From assembly GCF_003863965.1 (NCBI RefSeq), contig NZ_RRCN01000001.1:1435406-1499405 (forward strand): a stretch of 64,000 nt of DNA, written 5' to 3'. The notes beneath the pieces were generated by a model. It was not told where the DNA came from, searched no databases, and saw only the letters and a list, made by a program, of their open reading frames with translations. The stretch comes from Paenibacillus oralis (GTDB lineage: Bacteria; Bacillota; Bacilli; Paenibacillales; Paenibacillaceae). Both the position numbers and the translations under genes were made by a program. Numbering within the stretch: position 1 is the stretch's first letter; every line of letters begins with the position of its first letter. Of this stretch, positions 34,975-43,475 are shown in pieces.

Positions 34975-35483
34975 GGTTGATGATTCGGGTCCTTTTGGCC
35001 AGCCAGTCTGTACTTTTGACTTGCGAGAAAGTCGCGGCGCCCGGGATAATCGGGTCGCGGCCTTTCATGGCTTGCCATAACACTATCAATCCCGCTATTC
35101 CGGAAATAACGGTAATTTATGTCGCTATTGGGCTGGAGCTCCCCTCTATTCTCCAAATAGCGGACATTTATGTACCTATTTCCCCCGAGGCCCTGGAAAA
35201 ACCGGCTTTGGATCACCCTCCTACTGAAATAACGACCAAAAAGTCCTCTATTGGATCCGGTTTCCGCTCGATGACGAAAATAGCGCCGAAAAAGGGCGCT
35301 ATTTTCGCGGCACTGAGGGTACTGAGCGCACTATGGCGGCACTTAGGCGGTACTATGGCGGCAACGGGCAGCACTCTGCCCGCACAAAAAAGCTTTTCCG
35401 CAAGGGGGCGCGGATTTAAATCTTGACCGTCCTCATCCTCCCGGAAAAGCTCCTGTTTATGCGTCCGCCTCTGCCCGCCCTCG
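34975..35483. repeat. Non-coding spacer with degenerate tandem repeats and a hairpin
   Basis: No gene seen. A unit of about 52 bases beginning CTATTC..AAATA.CGG.. ATTTATGT..CTATT occurs at 35093 and again at 35145. AAAATAGCGCC / GGGCGCTATTTT near 35277-35305 forms a good hairpin. A short GGCGG-CACT/TACT repeat follows at about 35335-35360. Confidence 0.6.
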
Positions 35484-36593
35484 CTACTTCCACCACGCCT
35501 CGGCCGGGTATCCGGATGCACCTATCTTGACGGGCTCCCCGATTTTCGGCGTTGTGATTGGGACGCCCTGCCGCCCCGCCTCTTCGGTCAGGCGGCGGAC
35601 CGGATCATACCAGCTGTGCATCGCCAGCGTAAACGCGGCCCAATGCACCGGAAGCAGCACGTTCCCCTTGACGTCCAGATGGGCCCGCACCGTCTGCTCG
35701 GGAAACAGATGGACGTCGATCCACCGGTCATCATATTGGCCGCACTCCATTAAGGTGAGGTCAAACGGACCGTATTTTTCGCCGATCTCCTTGAAATGGG
35801 GCCCGTACCCGCTGTCCCCGCAGTAGTACACCCTTGTCTCCGGCGTCGTGATGACCCACGAACACCATAGTCCGCCGTCGCGGCTAAACAACCCCCTGCC
35901 GGAAAAATGACGGGCCGGCGTGCAGGCCAGCCGAACGCCTTGAAACTCCAGCTCATCCCACCAGTCGTGTTCGCTGATCCGCTCGGGCTCGACGCCCCAC
36001 CGCTCCAGATGGCAGCGAACGCCGAGCGGCACGATAAACCGCTTCACCCGGTCCTTCAGCTGCTTGATCGTGCCGTAGTCGAGATGATCGTAATGATCAT
36101 GCGACAAAACAATGGCGTCGATCGCCGGAAGCTCGTCCAGGCCGCCGAACGGCAGCTCTTGGTTGTATCTTTTTTCGCCCATTCCCTTGATCGGAAAAGA
36201 AGAGAGACCAAACATCGGGTCCAGCAGCATCCGCGTTCCCCCGATTTGCAGCAGCAGGGCCGAATGGCCAAACCAGATGACCGTATCCTCCTTGATCCCT
36301 TCGATCGCCTGCCGATTCAGCTTGACCTGCGGCAGGGGCCGGTCAGGTCTGAGATGAGGTTTGCGTTGCAGGTATTCGCGCAGCACTGTAAAAAGACTGC
36401 CGGGCAACGGCGCCATCAACTGCGTGTGCAGGGGATTCTCGAACTTTTTTCCGTTATAATTCGGAGATTGCCGGTAGCGTTTCACCTCTGCGGGCGACGG
36501 CTTTCCGCCAAAGGGCGGATACAGCTTCATAAACAAATCGAAGCCGACGGCGAGGAGCACCACGATGCAAATGAGGGTAAAGAAAACAAGCAT
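35484..36593 (-). CDS. MBL-fold metallo-hydrolase (NAPE-PLD/UlaG-like), membrane anchored
   Basis: 369 residues. One N-terminal membrane helix (FFTLICIVVLLAVGFDLFM), then a metallo-beta-lactamase fold: VIWFGHSALLLQIGG, the metal motif LSHDHYDHLD, PARHFSGRG, YYCGDSGYGPHF and a final His in LLPVHWAAF. The order and spacing match UlaG-like and NAPE-PLD-like hydrolases. Those act on lactone or phosphodiester bonds; the substrate here is unknown. AAGGAGG precedes the ATG. Confidence 0.88.
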   Translation of the reverse strand: MLVFFTLICIVVLLAVGFDLFMKLYPPFGGKPSPAEVKRYRQSPNYNGKKFENPLHTQLMAPLPGSLFTVLREYLQRKPHLRPDRPLPQVKLNRQAIEGIKEDTVIWFGHSALLLQIGGTRMLLDPMFGLSSFPIKGMGEKRYNQELPFGGLDELPAIDAIVLSHDHYDHLDYGTIKQLKDRVKRFIVPLGVRCHLERWGVEPERISEHDWWDELEFQGVRLACTPARHFSGRGLFSRDGGLWCSWVITTPETRVYYCGDSGYGPHFKEIGEKYGPFDLTLMECGQYDDRWIDVHLFPEQTVRAHLDVKGNVLLPVHWAAFTLAMHSWYDPVRRLTEEAGRQGVPITTPKIGEPVKIGASGYPAEAWWK

Positions 36594-36695
36594 AAGCTTG
36601 TACCTCCTTCTTTTTTTAGCGGCTGATGAGAGAGAGATTTGTTGCCGGACTTGAGCTAACCGGAAGGGCTGCTGAAAACGTCATTTCGGGAGAGG

Positions 36696-37421
36696 TCAAG
36701 TTTGCCGGGACGGGGCTTGCTCGCGATAAAGACTTACATATTTCATCAATTCGGCAATGCCTTGGAATCGTATTGAAATTTGATGATTTAATTTTTGCAG
36801 GGCCAGTTGAAAAGACCGCTCCACTTTCGTGAAGTGCTGTGTTTCCAGCTCATTTAGCAACTGTTTCATATTTTCGATGTAATAGATCGTTTTTCGCAGG
36901 CTGCTGATCACAATGATCTTTTTCAGTTCGGATACGGTGTACATTCTGTACCCGTTCTCCCGATCTCTCTCCGATTTGATCAGCCCTTCCTTTTCCCAGT
37001 GCCGGATCGCCGAAGGATTGACGCTGGCCAACGCGGCCACTTCTCCAATTTTCATCGCCTCCGCGACCTTGACGTTGCGGTATTTGGAGAAATCCGCATT
37101 TCTGATCATCGTTAAAATTTCCTCCACTCTCTGCTTCTCTTCCTGCATGTTGTGCAGTTGCCGGTTGATTAACCAGAAAGCCTGCGCCGTGTCCCCTTTT
37201 TTAATATTTCGCATCGCCTCATAGACCACCGGAATGTCATACCCTTGAAGCAGCGTTCGGATAACGATAAAAGCCTGCACGTGGACGGTCCGGTAGCATC
37301 TGCGGTTGCTGGCCGTTCTATGGACATCCGGAATCAGACCCTGTTCCTCGTATCTTCGCAAAGTTGTGGTGCTGATGTTTAACATTTTTGCTATTTGTTT
37401 CGGTGTATATACTTCGTTCAT
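36696..37421 (-). CDS. MerR-type regulator with two HTH domains
   Basis: 241 residues. The first MerR HTH (about 5-70: YTPKQIAKMLNISTTTLRRYEEQGLIP) is followed by a helix linker and a second one (about 122-185: MKIGEVAALASVNPSAIRHWEKEGLI...NGYRMYTVSELKKI in outline). Each has the R-x-Y/W-E-x-x-G-L-I core. The C terminus is a helix with no Cys cluster or drug-binding domain. Divergent from an alpha/beta hydrolase gene, with two inverted-repeat boxes between them. Confidence 0.88.
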   Translation of the reverse strand: MNEVYTPKQIAKMLNISTTTLRRYEEQGLIPDVHRTASNRRCYRTVHVQAFIVIRTLLQGYDIPVVYEAMRNIKKGDTAQAFWLINRQLHNMQEEKQRVEEILTMIRNADFSKYRNVKVAEAMKIGEVAALASVNPSAIRHWEKEGLIKSERDRENGYRMYTVSELKKIIVISSLRKTIYYIENMKQLLNELETQHFTKVERSFQLALQKLNHQISIRFQGIAELMKYVSLYREQAPSRQT

Positions 37422-37467
37422 TCTTGCACCCCAGTTCAGAGATTAAAGTTAAACCCTAAAGTGCTGC

Positions 37468-37491
37468 GTTAATATTGACCATTAATATAAC
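37468..37491. promoter_or_regulatory. Candidate MerR operator 1
   Basis: GTTAATATTGACCATTAATATAAC has matching ends GTTA/TAAC; shown here only as GTTAATAT...TAATATAAC. The right half TAATATAAC recurs at 37551-37559. It lies just upstream of the regulator gene. Confidence 0.5.
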
Positions 37492-37538
37492 ACGAATACC
37501 AAAGCATGATGAGCGGCAAAGCGAAAGATTGCATGAAT

Positions 37539-37559
37539 GTTATACGATGATAATATAAC
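37539..37559. promoter_or_regulatory. Candidate MerR operator 2
   Basis: GTTATA-N9-TATAAC, a dyad immediately upstream of the hydrolase ribosome site, sharing TAATATAAC with operator 1. Confidence 0.5.
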
Positions 37560-37579
37560 CGCCCTAAGGAGTGATTTGG

Positions 37580-38461
37580 TTGAAAAAAACGATAACCCTG
37601 CCCGACAACTCGGTCATCGAAGCGGGGCTTGCCGGACTGTTCAATTCTAAAACGATCATGCTGCCCGTCGCCAAAAAACCGGTATACGGCCAGGAGGCCG
37701 AAAGTTTAAAGCAGTGGGGCGTTGACCCGGAGTCAGGAAAGCACTTGGTGGAAGGACTCGCCGACCGGTTTCAGGTGTTATTTTTCGATTATGAAGGGCA
37801 CTTGTTTCAAAATCCCGTTCCGGACGACCTCACGCCGGAGCACATCGTGAACGATTTCCTGCATATCGCGGATCAAATGAACATTCGGCAGTTTAGCTAC
37901 TACGGATATTCCTGGCTGGCGCTTGCGGGATTGCAACTGGCGATCAGGTCGGATCGGTTGGAAAGCTTGATCATGGGCGGCTATCCGCCTTATGAAGGGC
38001 CGTACCGTGAAATGCTGGTCGTCACCGAAAAAACATATCAGCAAGCGCTGCACCAAAAGCAAAATGCACTTCCCCAACAAGCGGCCCCCGAAAATCCGGC
38101 GGATTTCGATTGGGATAACGTCACCGTCACGATCGATCCGTTCGTAACCAAGCAATTCATGACGTTGTACCAAAGCTTGATGGACTTTGACGACCGAAGC
38201 GTTCTGGACAAACTGGCGATTCCCAAGCTCGCTTTTGCCGGGGAACGGGACACGATCGTTTATGGCGAAAGCTTCGGCAGTGTTACGGTGGACATCGTCG
38301 GGCGTTTGAAAAAGAACCAGAGTCTGTTGGGGCAAGCGGGGTGGGATGTTGAAATTATGCCGGGGAGCGGCATGGATCATACGAAAGCGATGCAGCCTGA
38401 CGTGGTGTTGCCCGTGATCAAGCCTTGGCTTGTGGAAAAATTGTTGGGTGAAAGGCGCTGA
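37580..38461 (+). CDS. Alpha/beta hydrolase, probable target of the tandem-MerR regulator
   Basis: 293 residues from a TTG at 37580, with AAGGAG 8 bases upstream (the GTG at 37571 overlaps that site). The nucleophile elbow is YYGYSWLALAG, with acid in AFAGERDTIVYG and His in SGMDHTKAM, so the triad looks complete. The substrate is unknown. Small-molecule detoxification under control of the divergent regulator is a fair inference. Confidence 0.8.
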   Translation: MKKTITLPDNSVIEAGLAGLFNSKTIMLPVAKKPVYGQEAESLKQWGVDPESGKHLVEGLADRFQVLFFDYEGHLFQNPVPDDLTPEHIVNDFLHIADQMNIRQFSYYGYSWLALAGLQLAIRSDRLESLIMGGYPPYEGPYREMLVVTEKTYQQALHQKQNALPQQAAPENPADFDWDNVTVTIDPFVTKQFMTLYQSLMDFDDRSVLDKLAIPKLAFAGERDTIVYGESFGSVTVDIVGRLKKNQSLLGQAGWDVEIMPGSGMDHTKAMQPDVVLPVIKPWLVEKLLGERR

Positions 38462-38469
38462 TTTGCGGA

Positions 38470-38522
38470 TTCCGGTGAGGAAAAGACAGGGCCGTGAACG
38501 TCTCGTTCGCGGTCCTGTTCGC
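38470..38522. repeat. Hairpin repeat, left copy (direct repeat with 56655-56708)
   Basis: CCGG.GAG.AAAA...GGGCCGTGAA.GTCTC.TTC.C.G.CC.GTTCG is shared with the right copy in the same orientation. The core forms a stem (ACAGGGCCGTGAACG / CGTTCGCGGTCCTGT) around a TCT loop. Downstream at 38522-38570 is a GTTTGTCGG/GTTAGTCGG short repeat. Confidence 0.6.
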
Positions 38523-38648
38523 TGTTAGTTGGCTGTTTGTCGGTTGTTTGTCGGCTGTTAGTCGGTTGGATAGCCTGCGGTTGGACCGTCGCCGTGTTAA
38601 GCCGCAATAATGGGACTTTCGTATAACGAAATTTGTACGATGTATCTA

Positions 38649-38677
38649 TTGTTCGGCCTGGTTCATATTGGTAGAAT
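38649..38677 (+). promoter_or_regulatory. Possible promoter of the effector gene
   Basis: TTGTTC, 17 bases, TAGAAT, about 70 bases upstream of the effector start. A moderate match only. Confidence 0.35.
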
Positions 38678-38747
38678 ACCCGTGAATATATTGGGTGGCG
38701 GTAAATTTTACCGAGTACCTACGTCCACCTAAAGGCGGAGATCAAGC

Positions 38748-40646
38748 ATGTTGCAACAGGTAAATCCCGATCAAGTCGAGCGGCTATCGCGCCAGTTAGA
38801 TCGGTTAAGACAGACCTTTGAAGAGACGAACGCCGGGATGTACCGGGAACTGAATCGACTAATCGGCAGTGTAGAATCGGCTTATCATGAAAATAACGTG
38901 TGCTCGGCGGCTCGGGCGGCAAGGGATCAGCTGCAAAAAATCATGTCGCTGTCGATGCAGTTGGACGATCATATGAGGGGTAAAGCGAAAGCTCTGACGA
39001 TGGCCGCCGGTCAATATCGGCAAACCGAAAAAGAGATGCTGGCGTTAACCCGGGCCAAGAAACCGCCGGTGTTTACTCTAAAAGGGCTGCTCCAGCGCGG
39101 GTTGAACCGGTTTACAGTCACTACGGCAGGAAATGGCGTGGGTTCGCACGAAGTTGTGTCGGCGCCTCCCTCTATCCTGCAACTGATCAAAGAGTCTTTG
39201 CTGAAGATTCAGGAATGGTCGCTCGAAAGCCGTCTCGCCCCGGTCAAAGAAGATGCGCGGATCGCTGCTCTTTTGGCTAGCTTGGACACCGGAAGCGCAG
39301 AGGAGCAGTTGAACGCAAGAAGAGAACTTGAGATTATCGCGAAAAGTTTTGAAGAAATCGCCCGCAGCCAGGCGGCCTACCGGTTTTATCAGATATACGG
39401 TAATCGTCCGTACATGGAGCAGGCCCATCAAGAGGCTGAGAAGTATCGCAAGGTGTTGGCCGATTTGGGCGTATCGCAGGAGTGGTTCAAGGAAGAAGTC
39501 AGTTTAGCGGAGTTCCGAAAAGGCTCGCCTTTGGACGCCTGTGCGTACAATCCGCTCAAGCAGGACGGATCCCCGATGCCGAAGGAAAGCGAACTGCGGC
39601 TTGTCATCGCAGCCGGAATGCTGAACGCCATGTACCGGGAATGGGCGCGGAGCCACTACAATCAAATCGAAGCCGCTGTACTTAAGGCCGCCGAGCTAAG
39701 ACGAAATCTCCGGTCACAACTCGATACGTATAACCGCGAGGTGCCTGAGAAAGACATCCGCACGATGCAGCAATACTTGAAAGGCATGAACATCTATCAC
39801 GGCGAAGTCACCGGAAAGTACAATGAGGAATTTTTGATCGCGGTCGCGGGCTACCAGCACATTGCGAATACCGTCAGTTCCGTGGCCGCGGTGCGCCGGG
39901 ACATGTTCGGCCTGGACGGCTACCAATTTGAAGTGGACGGCAAAATCACTAAAGAACTGCTGGATTTGGCCGTTGCCGAGCAGGGGCTGGGCATCCGCAA
40001 CAATCCGGACCTAGACACCCGCGGAATGAGCGTTGCCTTCACGACGGTGGGCGTTGGGGAGGGCATCGTCAAGCAACCTGGTGCAGATGCCAAAGATTTT
40101 ATTGAGTACGCAATAAGCGTTCAGCCAACCAGCCTGCAGTTCTGGACAGAAACTATCCCGGGATATTACGATTTGGGTAAAGCGATCGCCGGCGGCGAGA
40201 TCACCTACGATGACATCAAAAATGCAATCGGCGAAGGGTTAGCCCAAGAATTCGTCGTCCCTTTTGAACAAATCAATGAGTTATCCGACAAAATCTTCAG
40301 CGGCAAAGCCACCTACGAAGAGAGCGTAACCTATGGCCGGGCTTTGACCAAAGCCGTCATGGCGCTGACGCTGGTGAACGGCGCAGTCAAATCCGGGGCC
40401 AAGCTTTCGGCGAAGACGTCGAAGAAGCTGGCTGAGTTGTTGCCGAAGATTAAACCTACTCGAACCCCTGTAGCTTCCACTCCCGAAGGGAGTATATTTC
40501 CTATCACCGGGCCCGGTCCTAACGACATCCCGCCCCTCTCTAAAAATGAGCGGCAGAAGAATTTTATTCAGTTTTATGAGGAAAAAAATCGGAGACTAGA
40601 TTATCACGAAAAAGCAGGCCGACAGAGTTATACTAAACTTAAGTGA
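38748..40646 (+). CDS. Polymorphic-toxin-like effector (WXG/LXG-like helix, PG-binding and pretoxin regions), truncated toxin end
   Basis: 632 residues. The first 110 are amphipathic helices with heptad spacing, like WXG100/LXG export domains of type VII substrates (no signal peptide). Middle: a peptidoglycan-binding-1-like unit (MQQYLKGMNIYHGEVTGKYNEEFLIAVAGYQ in outline, about 345-375). Then a pretoxin-like helical region (FWTETIPGYYDLGKAIAGGEITYDD...). Such proteins end in a variable toxin domain; here the frame ends after only about 40 residues (YHEKAGRQSYTKLK), and a toxin-like end appears in another frame. No secretion genes are in the window. Cognate immunity-type genes follow, at lower GC. 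Confidence 0.7.
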   Translation: MLQQVNPDQVERLSRQLDRLRQTFEETNAGMYRELNRLIGSVESAYHENNVCSAARAARDQLQKIMSLSMQLDDHMRGKAKALTMAAGQYRQTEKEMLALTRAKKPPVFTLKGLLQRGLNRFTVTTAGNGVGSHEVVSAPPSILQLIKESLLKIQEWSLESRLAPVKEDARIAALLASLDTGSAEEQLNARRELEIIAKSFEEIARSQAAYRFYQIYGNRPYMEQAHQEAEKYRKVLADLGVSQEWFKEEVSLAEFRKGSPLDACAYNPLKQDGSPMPKESELRLVIAAGMLNAMYREWARSHYNQIEAAVLKAAELRRNLRSQLDTYNREVPEKDIRTMQQYLKGMNIYHGEVTGKYNEEFLIAVAGYQHIANTVSSVAAVRRDMFGLDGYQFEVDGKITKELLDLAVAEQGLGIRNNPDLDTRGMSVAFTTVGVGEGIVKQPGADAKDFIEYAISVQPTSLQFWTETIPGYYDLGKAIAGGEITYDDIKNAIGEGLAQEFVVPFEQINELSDKIFSGKATYEESVTYGRALTKAVMALTLVNGAVKSGAKLSAKTSKKLAELLPKIKPTRTPVASTPEGSIFPITGPGPNDIPPLSKNERQKNFIQFYEEKNRRLDYHEKAGRQSYTKLK

Positions 40647-40761
40647 TTGGAAAGGAAATACAGACTCTATAGTAGGACAATTACGTAATTATCCCATAGA
40701 GGGCTTGAAAGAAGTTATTGTAATAACAAATGGAGAGCAGGTTATTTCTATTTATCCTTAA
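40600..40761 (+). pseudogene. Toxin C-terminal remnant in a different frame (CdiA tRNase-like)
   Basis: An open stretch from 40600 reads KKQADRVILNLSD, then RNYPIEGLKEVIVI and a final VISIYP before TAA. This resembles the last strands of CdiA-type tRNA nuclease toxins (KQAD.IILNL ... GLKEVI.I ... I.IY). It overlaps the end of the effector gene in another frame and lacks the rest of a toxin domain, so a deletion or shift has separated effector and toxin. Confidence 0.5.
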
Positions 40762-40785
40762 TGATCAAAGGAGTTATGAATAAGT

Positions 40786-41286
40786 ATGTCAATTCAGTTT
40801 TCATTAAAGTTAAGTGGATACGAGATTAATGAACTGACAATAAAAAATGAAATAAATAAGTTGGCAAGCGGGGGTGAATTTAGCCTTATTGATGAGAATA
40901 TAATTGAATTTGATACAACCTATGATTTGTTAGGTTTTACCGTAACTTTAATTAAGAATAAAAAACCACCTTATAATATTTATGAAATGACCTTGTTAGA
41001 GAGAGACTTTGAGTACAATCAGGTTATTTTGTTCGACTTTAATAAAGAATCAGATTTACGCTTCGCCTATAGTAAAGCGCTTCAAATTATATTCAACCTG
41101 ATGAAGAGAATACATACTCATGCGCTATTAACAAGCTCAGTTCATGATGAAATTTGCTATTTTGAAAATAGCACGAAAGTTTATATTAACGGAACTGTAG
41201 AGTTATTAGAGCAGATAAAAAATATAACAAAGGCTGATGAAATATGGGAAGCTATTATCCTTAACTCAATTTCCGCAGGGGAATAG
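40786..41286 (+). CDS. Hypothetical protein, candidate immunity protein
   Basis: 166 residues, not recognised. Soluble and acidic, alternating strands (GFTVTLIKNKKPPYNIYEMTLLERDF) and a late helix (SKALQIIFNLMKRIH). It is AT-rich compared with the upstream genes, and lies 24 bases after the toxin remnant with AAAGGAG upstream. Position right after a toxin end is that of a cognate immunity gene. No family name is claimed. Confidence 0.55.
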   Translation: MSIQFSLKLSGYEINELTIKNEINKLASGGEFSLIDENIIEFDTTYDLLGFTVTLIKNKKPPYNIYEMTLLERDFEYNQVILFDFNKESDLRFAYSKALQIIFNLMKRIHTHALLTSSVHDEICYFENSTKVYINGTVELLEQIKNITKADEIWEAIILNSISAGE

Positions 41287-41304
41287 AAAGGTATAACAAA
41301 GATT

Positions 41305-41760
41305 ATGTGGACAGATACAATTGAAGAAATTAAAGCACGAAGAGCAAAAAGAGATAGATTTTTAAATTCTAGTTGTTCAACGACACATTTGGAACGTTTT
41401 CAAGAAGAAGTCACTAAACTTTTTAACTACAAGCTCCCCAAAGAATATATTGAGTTTTTGTCCTATATTAATGGAATTGAATATAACGGTTTAGTCCTGT
41501 ACGGGGTTGATGGTAAGATAACTAATGATGAAAATACTAACCAAGAAGTAACTGGATACATCGAGACCAATGAAATTTGGTACGAAAACGAGCATCAGAA
41601 GGCCTATATGTTTTTTGGGGACGGGAATATAAGTTGGTATTGTTATGATATAAAAAGAGACATTTATGTCGAATTAGATAAGCCGTCTGGCTCACAAGTA
41701 CAAGAGTTTCAGGGGTTTTATCATATGATAGACTATGCTTTGTCTAACAGTTTGATTTAA
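41305..41760 (+). CDS. SMI1/KNR4-type (YrhA-like) immunity protein
   Basis: 151 residues. Opening WTDTIEEIKARRAKRDRFLN and the core LPKEYIEFLSYINGIEYNGLVLYGV with W-Y-E-N-E-H-Q and FGDGNISWYCYD match SUKH (SMI1/KNR4) proteins, particularly the B. subtilis YrhA branch. SUKH proteins neutralise nuclease and deaminase toxins in polymorphic systems. Low GC. It follows the previous gene by 18 bases, so the two are probably co-transcribed. Confidence 0.75.
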   Translation: MWTDTIEEIKARRAKRDRFLNSSCSTTHLERFQEEVTKLFNYKLPKEYIEFLSYINGIEYNGLVLYGVDGKITNDENTNQEVTGYIETNEIWYENEHQKAYMFFGDGNISWYCYDIKRDIYVELDKPSGSQVQEFQGFYHMIDYALSNSLI

Positions 41761-42026
41761 TGTTACTGTTGTTTTAATCAGTAGAATTTTATGAGCTAGA
41801 TAAATAATATAACAAAATAAAATAATGTTCATAGGTCGTCTTTGGTCAGAGTGTGCCGAAGTCGGCCTTTTTTATCAAGCACTAGAATAAAAATTCTCAT
41901 TAAACACAAACATCCTCTGAGAGCATTAATACAGGCCGAGACTCAAAGCAGACTTAGAATAACTTGAGAATGATAGATCTACTTATTGAAGCTACTAAAA
42001 GAAGCGCGTTGAAATGAGGGAACTAA

Positions 42027-42555
42027 ATGGATGGGGATATTAGATTAAGTTCTTTTCCATCTGATAAAATTATGTTATTCCAAATTATAAAAAATCAGAC
42101 GCTTTGCCAATTGACAAGGTTTAGTTGGTGGGAAAGTAGTGGATGCCGTAGAGCAATGTGAAATTCTAGAAGAAGAGGTATTTTCACTAACCGCAGGACC
42201 AGTGTTAATGTACTTTCAATCGGGGTTAGTCATTGGGGCCGCCAGCGACCCATCGCAAAATTCGGTTATTTTATGGGTTGAACGAGATGATACAGGCTAC
42301 ATCACTAAGGAACCTATCGAAAACGATCCAGAACTCTACGCTATTAGTGCCCTGGATAAACAATACAGTAATTCTTATTGGACCCAAATAGTAGGGCAGA
42401 AAATAAGGATGGTGAATATTATTAAGCGCAATCCGCAAAATGCCTTGCTCGCCGAATTGCCAAATGAGGTTGGTGTTGAGATAGTTATGGATAACGGAGA
42501 AAAATTTATACTATCGTATGGTCTCCACAACAATTCAGACGATTTTTCAGTATAA
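42027..42555 (+). pseudogene. Immunity-array protein gene with a single-base frameshift
   Basis: An ATG at 42027 with GAGGG upstream opens a frame reading DIRLSSFPSDKIMLFQIIKNQTLCQLT and then runs to a stop; the next frame continues GLVGGKVVDAVEQCEILEEEVFSLTAG and stays open to 42555. Removing one A near 42117 joins them into one smooth protein of about 175 residues. A start within the second part (GTG 42139) would give 138 residues, without a good ribosome site. The family is not known to me. It could be a decayed gene, phase variation or a sequencing error. Confidence 0.6.
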
Positions 42556-42685
42556 ACAGACTTATATATTGACCGGAGACTTTTGGAAAGTTTAAGGCGG
42601 GAAAATGTACTGTAGTTTATTTTAAAACAAAAACCTAAATATATTTTAATTGTTGTCCATAGATATGCCCGAAAAGGAGTATTGC

Positions 42686-43276
42686 ATGGATATTAAGGAT
42701 ATGTTTTTGAGCCATCACCTCTGGGCACAGTCGGATGGGAAAAGTGGAAAAAAGTTAGAAATAGTAAAAAAAGAAATACGTGAACTAAATCTAACAGAGA
42801 TGAATCTAAGTTGTTCTGAAATTGTTGATTCAAATGTAAGTAACTCCTTCCTGACAAATAATGATATGAGCGATTGCTGCTTTTTAGGTTCTTCGTTTGA
42901 TGGAACGAATTTGTCGGAATGTATGTTGAGCAAAACTGTATTCGATCATGCATCATTAAAAAATTCAATTTTGAGAAATTGCCTTGGTATAAAAGCGTCT
43001 TTTGACGACGCAGATCTTAGCATTGCTGACTTATCCGGATCAGATATGCGCCGGGCTTCTTTTCGAAGAGCGAATTTACGTTACACTAATTTTTACAATG
43101 TAGACCTGACAGGCGCTATACTTGATGGAGCTCTTCTCTACGGGGCAAGCTTTAAAGATGCGAAAGGAATTGATGAAATATTTGCTCAATATATTTTTGT
43201 TGGTACAGAGGACGAACCAATAAGGTTAGAGGGCGATAATATACAGAAATGGTTGTTAGAATCGAGGAAAGGGTGA
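42686..43276 (+). CDS. Pentapeptide-repeat protein
   Basis: 196 residues from the ATG at 42686 with AAAGGAG 6 bases upstream. Repeats of the A(D/N)LXX form run from about residue 35 to 170: LNLTEMNLSCSEIVDSNVSNS, DADLSIADLSGSDMRRASFRRANLRYTNFYNVDLTGAILDGALLYGASF is the span in outline. They should fold as a right-handed quadrilateral beta-helix. Functions range from gyrase mimicry to unknown. Last gene of the AT-rich immunity-type group. Confidence 0.85.
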   Translation: MDIKDMFLSHHLWAQSDGKSGKKLEIVKKEIRELNLTEMNLSCSEIVDSNVSNSFLTNNDMSDCCFLGSSFDGTNLSECMLSKTVFDHASLKNSILRNCLGIKASFDDADLSIADLSGSDMRRASFRRANLRYTNFYNVDLTGAILDGALLYGASFKDAKGIDEIFAQYIFVGTEDEPIRLEGDNIQKWLLESRKG

Positions 43277-43326
43277 CACTCTCAATAGAGCATACGGCGT
43301 TATAATCCAATCCCTTCAAAAACGCA

Positions 43327-43349
43327 GCCCTCGGATCGGCTCCGAGGGC
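43327..43349 (-). terminator. Terminator at the end of the phage-tail operon
   Basis: GCCCTCGGA / TCCGAGGGC with a 5-base loop; on the minus strand it is followed by TGCGTTTTTG, downstream of the last tail-operon gene. Confidence 0.7.
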
Positions 43350-43367
43350 AAGATAAAAGAACACCTA

Positions 43368-43475
43368 TTAAGCGTAAGCATCAAGCAATTCCTGTACTTG
43401 CTCTTTCCAGCGCAGAGGTACATTGTCAATCGTTTTTAGATTTTTCTTAATCAAATCAAAGTAAACTTTAGCCAT
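43368..43475 (-). CDS. CD1375-like small phage protein (35 residues)
   Basis: AKVYFDLIKKNLKTIDNVPLRWKEQVQELLDAYA in outline: the A-x-x-Y-x-x-L-I-x-x-x-x-K-T-I-x-D-V-P core matches short CD1375-type proteins found at the end of Firmicute phage tail operons. It overlaps the end of the previous gene by 8 bases, with GGAGGTGAGG upstream. Role unknown. Confidence 0.7.
   Translation of the reverse strand: MAKVYFDLIKKNLKTIDNVPLRWKEQVQELLDAYA

Noticed and set aside
41761..42026. Gene in the gap between the SUKH and frameshifted genes
   Set aside because: No frame with a start and ribosome site; only a weak GCCGA/TCGGC hairpin followed by TTTTTT, probably a terminator, near 41860.
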